Shown here: positions 60,293 to 64,000 of the stretch, one piece after another
Layout: the number at the start of each line of letters is the position of its first letter
Position numbering within the stretch: position 1 is the first letter of the stretch
Assembly (NCBI GenBank): GCA_965116555.1
Contig: OZ220698.1
Span: forward strand, 806,001 to 870,000
Direction: 5' to 3'
DNA length: 64,000 nucleotides
Source: DAOUJH01 sp965116555
Lineage (GTDB): Bacteria; Chloroflexota; Dehalococcoidia; Lucifugimonadales; QGNO01
Notes under the pieces: generated by a model
Database searches by the model: none
The model's input: the letters and a program-made list of their open reading frames with translations, nothing else
What the model was told of the DNA's origin: nothing
Made by a program: the position numbers and the translations under genes

Positions 60293-60400
60293 GACACGCC
60301 TCCTGGCACTTGCTTGAGTGCAGTCTACCACACCACACCCTGACTCCGGACAAGGGGGGCATACGGACAAGCGGGCAGGTGGACAGACGGGGGTGCGTAG

Positions 60401-60425
60401 GTTCCCGCCTGCGCGGGAACGACGA
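60401..60425. repeat. Hairpin repeat, GTTCCCGC form
   Basis: GTTCCCGC-CTGC-GCGGGAAC is a perfect 8-bp hairpin followed by GACGA. Compared with 2614 and 49106 forms the last stem pair is changed on both sides (A-T to C-G), a compensatory change. Confidence 0.85.
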
Positions 60426-60463
60426 TAGAGGAGCGGAAACGCGATCGGGCAGGGGAATGACGG

Positions 60464-60551
60464 GTGTGTTTGCAATCGGGAGGCCTGAGATGCTTCGTCG
60501 GCGGGGGTTGTTTTAGGGCAAACAGCGTTCAACCGACTCCTCAGCATGACA
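60464..60551. repeat. 5' flank plus palindromic repeat, copy B
   Basis: Bases 60464-60491 match 61673-61700 at 23 of 28 positions. They lead directly into GATGCTTCGTCGGCGG (60489-60504), and the element ends CAACCGACTCCT + CAGCATGACA, as at 41354-41416. Confidence 0.8.
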
Positions 60552-60578
60552 AACACCCTTCCGGTACGCGGTCAGCAG

Positions 60579-61592
60579 TTACTGGCAGGGGACTGGTGCA
60601 GCATCCAGCGTCTTGGGCCGGCGCACGTGGAGAAGGTACACCGAGCCAAGAAGCACAAGCAATATCGCTAGGTTAAAGGCAAGACCTATAACGATGAATA
60701 AACCAACGTTGAATAAACCAACGGTAGGGCCAAGATCAAGATAAAGATAGGGGAGGAATGCCTTAGATGGTACTTCCAAGTAACCGAGCAGAATACCGAG
60801 CGCTACCCTTGCATAGTCACCTAGGACCACCGTAGCCACTATAATGATGATAGCTTCCTTGCGGAACCTTTCCCCGCGCCGATCAAAGTTGCCGAGGAGC
60901 CACACCTTTATCAGCATCACGATTAGCCCAACGGCAAAGCCACCTAACAACAGATCTAGATTAGGAGCCCACACAATCTCAGATAATGTTCTACCTACTA
61001 TAGACCTTATGGGAATAAACAGATATAGAGAGGTGAAGGCGACTAGGAAGAACGCATGCGTGAGGCTGACCCTAGATAGTTGTCGGGCGAACCAGAGGAG
61101 TGCAAGGTACCGCAGCAGCGTAGCGAATAGGAAGGTAAAGTTACTTAGTCTATTTAGTAGACTACCAACGTCTCCAGGGTCTGCGCCTACGGCTGCGACT
61201 GCGACGACAATCACGTTTGTTATTGTAAAAACGCTTGTGACAACAAAGCCTATGAGAGCCACCGCGATGGAGTACCTCCAAAGCGAGGGGAGGAACTCCC
61301 GTTCTAAACGCCGGACGCGGAGATAGGAGACTGACAGAAGGAGTAGGCCAACGGTTCCTGCGACAAGATACCCTGCATTGATGGGCACTGTCGTTAGACT
61401 AACATGGACAAAACTTGGAGCACTAACTTCTAGATCATTGAACTCTAGATCATTGAACGGGATAGCAAGCAGGGGAATGGATGCCGTGCGTACCACTGCT
61501 ACTACGGCAGGAATGCCAATGATCAACCACAGTTCCCATCGGTAGGTTACTAAGTAGGGCAGCAACCTAGTTCTCATAGCTCTATCCCGCAT
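60579..61592 (-). CDS. Uncharacterised multi-pass membrane protein, AT-richer than neighbours
   Basis: I recognise no family. The 337-residue protein has about eight hydrophobic helices separated by short charged loops, for example LLPYLVTYRWELWLIIGI at the start and VGLFIVIGLAFNLAILLVLLG near the end. Two in-frame 15-base tandem duplications produce FNDLEFNDLE (61429-61458) and VGLFNVGLF (60695-60723). The base composition is visibly more AT-rich than the genes around it and both flanks carry hairpin repeats, which suggests recent arrival. ATG 61577 is an alternative start. Confidence 0.7.
   Translation of the reverse strand: MRDRAMRTRLLPYLVTYRWELWLIIGIPAVVAVVRTASIPLLAIPFNDLEFNDLEVSAPSFVHVSLTTVPINAGYLVAGTVGLLLLSVSYLRVRRLEREFLPSLWRYSIAVALIGFVVTSVFTITNVIVVAVAAVGADPGDVGSLLNRLSNFTFLFATLLRYLALLWFARQLSRVSLTHAFFLVAFTSLYLFIPIRSIVGRTLSEIVWAPNLDLLLGGFAVGLIVMLIKVWLLGNFDRRGERFRKEAIIIIVATVVLGDYARVALGILLGYLEVPSKAFLPYLYLDLGPTVGLFNVGLFIVIGLAFNLAILLVLLGSVYLLHVRRPKTLDAAPVPCQ
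60695..60723 (-). repeat. Tandem 15-base duplication in membrane gene
   Basis: TGAATAAACCAACG occurs at 60695-60708 and 60710-60723, with a 15-base period that keeps the reading frame. Confidence 0.9.
61429..61458 (-). repeat. Perfect tandem 15-base duplication in membrane gene
   Basis: TCTAGATCATTGAAC is repeated exactly twice (61429-61443, 61444-61458), encoding FNDLE twice. Confidence 0.95.
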
Positions 61593-61672
61593 CCCAACTG
61601 GTTATATCATCTACTTTCATCGACTACAAACCAAGTTGGGAGAATGACGAAGGAGCGCAAGGTGGGGCAGGG

Positions 61673-61721
61673 GTGTGTCTACAAGCGGGAGGCCTTGGAT
61701 TCCCGACTACTCGGGAATGAC
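61673..61721. repeat. 5' flank plus hairpin repeat
   Basis: A 28-base flank like that at 60464 runs into the perfect hairpin ATTCCCGA-CTAC-TCGGGAAT (61699-61718) and the tail GACGG. Downstream to 61770, degenerate pieces such as CGGGAATGACGGTT repeat. The 229-base gap 61593-61821 holds nothing else. Confidence 0.8.
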
Positions 61722-61821
61722 GGTTGTTGTGTGCGGGAATGACGGTTGGGGGGGTGGGATGACGGGAGGGGTAGGGGAGTGACTGGTGTGTTTGCAAGCG
61801 GGAACGGGCAGGGCGGGAGCT

Positions 61822-62907
61822 CTACGGGTTGGGGCCTGAGCCCGGAGGGCAGATGAGAAGCTGGGAACTGGCGATGTCTGGTCTGAACACCACGTAGAAG
61901 TTGTCATCGGCATCAAAGGCCATGTCGCTGACTCCGGGGATTCCCCAGACTATGGGCAACTCTCCGGTGTCTATGACTATTCCTCTTTGCCTGGCCTGCC
62001 ACCCCGTATCCGAATGTTCCAGCATGCGGAGGGTCTCCCCGGACACATCGGTTTCTCTTACCAACTCCCAGCCCGATTCCGATTGAAGAGGCCTGTTGAA
62101 CCTGTACATCCCCCGGTCGGTGCCCAGCCAGACCCGGCTTCGCGAGTCGACCAGCATTTTGTCCAGCCGCGCTTCCAGGGTGGCCGTGCTGAATACCGAC
62201 CACTCTCCGCCTTCCCATGAGGCCACGGTGATGCTCTGGTCTTGGGATGTGTGCACAGCCCAGAGGCGCTTTTGCCCATCGAAGGTTAGGGCCGCGGGAT
62301 CCGCGCCATTGAGAGAGGGAAGCTTCTGCCAGGCATCCCCATCGTATAGGGAGATGATGCTCGCTTCCTCCGGCCCACCGTCCTGGTGGAGCATGGCGAC
62401 CTGCTCTTCGGAATCGGTCACGATTTCCAGTACGCTACCAATGCCTTCCGGAACTGGCGCAGGTGTCTTTTCAAATGGAGGGACGTCCTGCAGCGTCTTG
62501 ATCACACCGTCCGGATAGCCCAGCCAGAGTCTGCCCGCGCCGCTGGAAGCGGCAGCCACCAGCGGCTTTCCTATCAGTGTGTCGTCAAGCTCCACAGAGA
62601 ACTGTTGCTCGACATTCCATAGCACAAGCTCCTGGCCTCTAACGGCAGCTCCCGGCACAAAGGAGAGCAGCCGATTGTAGACGACCCAGACGCTGCCGTC
62701 TGCGTCGTTCACCAGCCGCGGCCGGTCGAATGGCTGACCGATTGAGCTGTGGACCGTGCAGTCGACCTCTTGGAGGACGTCCAGAAAGAAGGTCTGCACC
62801 TCGCCGGAGACCACCGTCCTGTTGGGAGTACTGGTTGGCGCGGGGGAGCTACAGGCGACGGACAACGTCAGTCCACAGAGCAGCAATATCTTGATATAGA
62901 GGGACAT
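61822..62907 (-). CDS. Lipoprotein with beta-propeller-like repeats
   Basis: The 361-residue protein has a signal peptide and lipobox (LSVACSS), then repeats such as DADGSVWVVYNRLLSF, GAGRLWLGYPDGV, DGQKRLWAVHTS, SRSRVWLGTDRGMYRF and DADDNFYVVF, the two-component-regulator-propeller/ligand-binding pattern. It is therefore an extracytoplasmic lipid-anchored propeller, probably six or seven blades. Function unknown. It starts 12 bases after the MFS gene in the same direction. Confidence 0.85.
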   Translation of the reverse strand: MSLYIKILLLCGLTLSVACSSPAPTSTPNRTVVSGEVQTFFLDVLQEVDCTVHSSIGQPFDRPRLVNDADGSVWVVYNRLLSFVPGAAVRGQELVLWNVEQQFSVELDDTLIGKPLVAAASSGAGRLWLGYPDGVIKTLQDVPPFEKTPAPVPEGIGSVLEIVTDSEEQVAMLHQDGGPEEASIISLYDGDAWQKLPSLNGADPAALTFDGQKRLWAVHTSQDQSITVASWEGGEWSVFSTATLEARLDKMLVDSRSRVWLGTDRGMYRFNRPLQSESGWELVRETDVSGETLRMLEHSDTGWQARQRGIVIDTGELPIVWGIPGVSDMAFDADDNFYVVFRPDIASSQLLICPPGSGPNP

Positions 62908-62919
62908 GGGTATAGGATA

Positions 62920-64000
62920 CTACGCCGAGGCAGCAGTCTCCCCGGAGGGTTGGGCGGCTTTGGTGGGAGGCTTGGCAAACAGGATTACCGTCGCCGAGAT
63001 TAAGAACATGCCCAGCATGAAGATGTAAGCGGGGAAATAGGTATCCATCAGGTCGTACACCAGTCCTACCGCCACAGGTCCCAGCGCCACGGAAGTTGTC
63101 GTGATAGGCATGAGAGTGCCCCGTATGGTGCCTACGAAGTCTCGCCCAAAGTAGTTGGCGGTTACCACTGACGTCAGCACCGCCTGTCCACCCACGTTTA
63201 TGCCGTAGACTGCGCCAAAGATGAAAAGTAGAGGCGCAAAACCCCAATCAAGCCCACTGAGAAGAAAGACAAGTCCTATAGCCGAGCCAGTGCTGGAGGC
63301 GGCCAAGCAGTAGCGGACGTGGTACCGTTCCACCAAGAAGCCCCAGAGCAGCCGCGCCAGAGAGGCTGCCACGGCATGCGTGCTCAACACCGCGGCGGCC
63401 ACGGCGGTGTTGAACCCTTCATCGGTTACAAAGCTGAACTCGTGGATCACCACGGATGCCACGGGTGCGCCGCCAATGACCTGCGCCAGCAGGATAAGCC
63501 ATAACGCCCGCGTCCTCAGGGCCTCCTTCAACCGCCATGACACCGCCGACTCACGTCCGGCACGGCTCTGGTAGGTCGCGTCAAGCTCCTCCTGGCTCTT
63601 CACTCCGTCGGGGAAAAGGCCCACGTCCTCCGGTTGCCGCACCATGAGGAAAGAGACCGGAAGCAGGACGGCAAGGAAGAGGACAGCTATGACTATCCAT
63701 CCGTTTTCCCATCCCGAGGCGGCAATGATCAACCCAATGAACGGGGCCAGCACCGCCCCGGCGGCTGGGTTGCCCATGGTGCTGAACGCTACGGCGCGCC
63801 CCCTAAGGCGCACGAACCATTTGACCACGGTTGCCTGGACCACGAGTGCGCCGGCACCCGTGCCGCCCGCCAGGCCGATCAGGGCGAATATGGCGTAGAA
63901 CTGCCATATCTCTCTGACTTCCGTGAGCAGGAGAGCCGCAATCCCTCCAATGGCGGCGGACGCCACCATGAGATAGCGGGGCCCGTATTTGTCCACTAGG
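62920..64000 (-). CDS. MFS transporter, N-terminus cut by window edge
   Basis: About 360 residues of an MFS protein are visible. The first complete residues LVDKYGPRYLMV are the loop motif A that normally follows the second helix, so about 60-70 residues lie beyond base 64000, and the GTG at 63996 is not the start. Nine or ten hydrophobic helices follow. It resembles the MFS protein at 53882 (same KWFVRLRGRA-type loop), suggesting paralogues of the monocarboxylate/oxalate-formate group. Confidence 0.9.
   Translation of the reverse strand, partial: LVDKYGPRYLMVASAAIGGIAALLLTEVREIWQFYAIFALIGLAGGTGAGALVVQATVVKWFVRLRGRAVAFSTMGNPAAGAVLAPFIGLIIAASGWENGWIVIAVLFLAVLLPVSFLMVRQPEDVGLFPDGVKSQEELDATYQSRAGRESAVSWRLKEALRTRALWLILLAQVIGGAPVASVVIHEFSFVTDEGFNTAVAAAVLSTHAVAASLARLLWGFLVERYHVRYCLAASSTGSAIGLVFLLSGLDWGFAPLLFIFGAVYGINVGGQAVLTSVVTANYFGRDFVGTIRGTLMPITTTSVALGPVAVGLVYDLMDTYFPAYIFMLGMFLISATVILFAKPPTKAAQPSGETAASA

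Noticed and set aside
59156..60343. 395-codon open frame on the plus strand
   Set aside because: It is antisense to the class III aminotransferase, whose active-site motifs are clear.

Overview
The window looks like part of a Chloroflexota chromosome, most likely Dehalococcoidia and perhaps SAR202-like. This is an inference from gene content, not from a marker gene. Supporting features are a moderately GC-rich sequence, frequent TTG and GTG starts with 4-nt gene overlaps, a very large Ig/cadherin-repeat surface protein ending in a PTPT-rich stalk, hydantoinase A/B, amidase and MFS catabolic clusters, CbbQ/CbbO-type genes without Rubisco, and several families of short intergenic hairpin repeats. 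No phage, insertion sequence or CRISPR is visible. One tRNA (Lys-UUU) is present.

Layout. 1-2505 (minus): truncated selA (selenocysteine synthesis) and an ABC-2 exporter pair. 2739-8107 (plus): tightly overlapping operon coaE, CbbQ-type AAA+ ATPase, Nudix hydrolase and CbbO/NorD-type VWA protein. 8122-12187 (minus): cinA and a sugar-nucleotide operon. 12405-17519 (plus): rpsO, pnp, dapB, a membrane protein and dapA. 17523-22146 (minus): dcd, ribD, ribE, ribBA, ribH and tag. 22341-28484 (plus): lepB, tRNA-Lys and the 1.7-kres surface protein. 28530-29147 (minus): scramblase-like protein. 29434-35473 (plus): SIMPL lipoprotein, then a four-gene signalling operon (response regulator-PP2C phosphatase, RsbW-like kinase, periplasmic binding lipoprotein, TorS-like histidine kinase). 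35536-37328 (minus): VOC and ROK proteins. 37451-41338 (plus): hydantoinase/oxoprolinase A and B. 41426-42193 (minus): methyltransferase. 42323-46643 (plus): SDR, QueD, QueC, FolE, M42 peptidase and SDR. 46644-48287 (minus): metallophosphoesterase and D-glutamate-cyclase-like protein. 48288-49322: gene-free repeat mosaic. 49323-53885 (plus): M20-fold protein without zinc ligands, amidase and FGGY kinase. 53882-64000 (minus): MFS, FAD oxidoreductase, oxaloacetate decarboxylase-like protein, DUF3224, rhomboid, small GatC-like protein, class III aminotransferase, an AT-richer membrane protein, a propeller lipoprotein and a truncated MFS transporter.

How the parts work together. Housekeeping blocks (riboflavin, lysine/diaminopimelate, S15-PNPase, CoA) are interleaved with accessory catabolism. 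The best candidates for something new are: (i) the 30306-35473 operon, which joins a TorT/TorS-type extracytoplasmic sensor to RsbU/RsbW-type output genes; (ii) the CbbQ-Nudix-CbbO operon; (iii) the M20-like protein that has lost every zinc ligand, next to an amidase and a sugar kinase; (iv) a possible D-glutamate/5-oxoproline route from the DUF4392 protein plus HyuA/HyuB; and (v) hairpin repeats that share a TGAC-type 3' tail and, in two copies, a common 5' flank.
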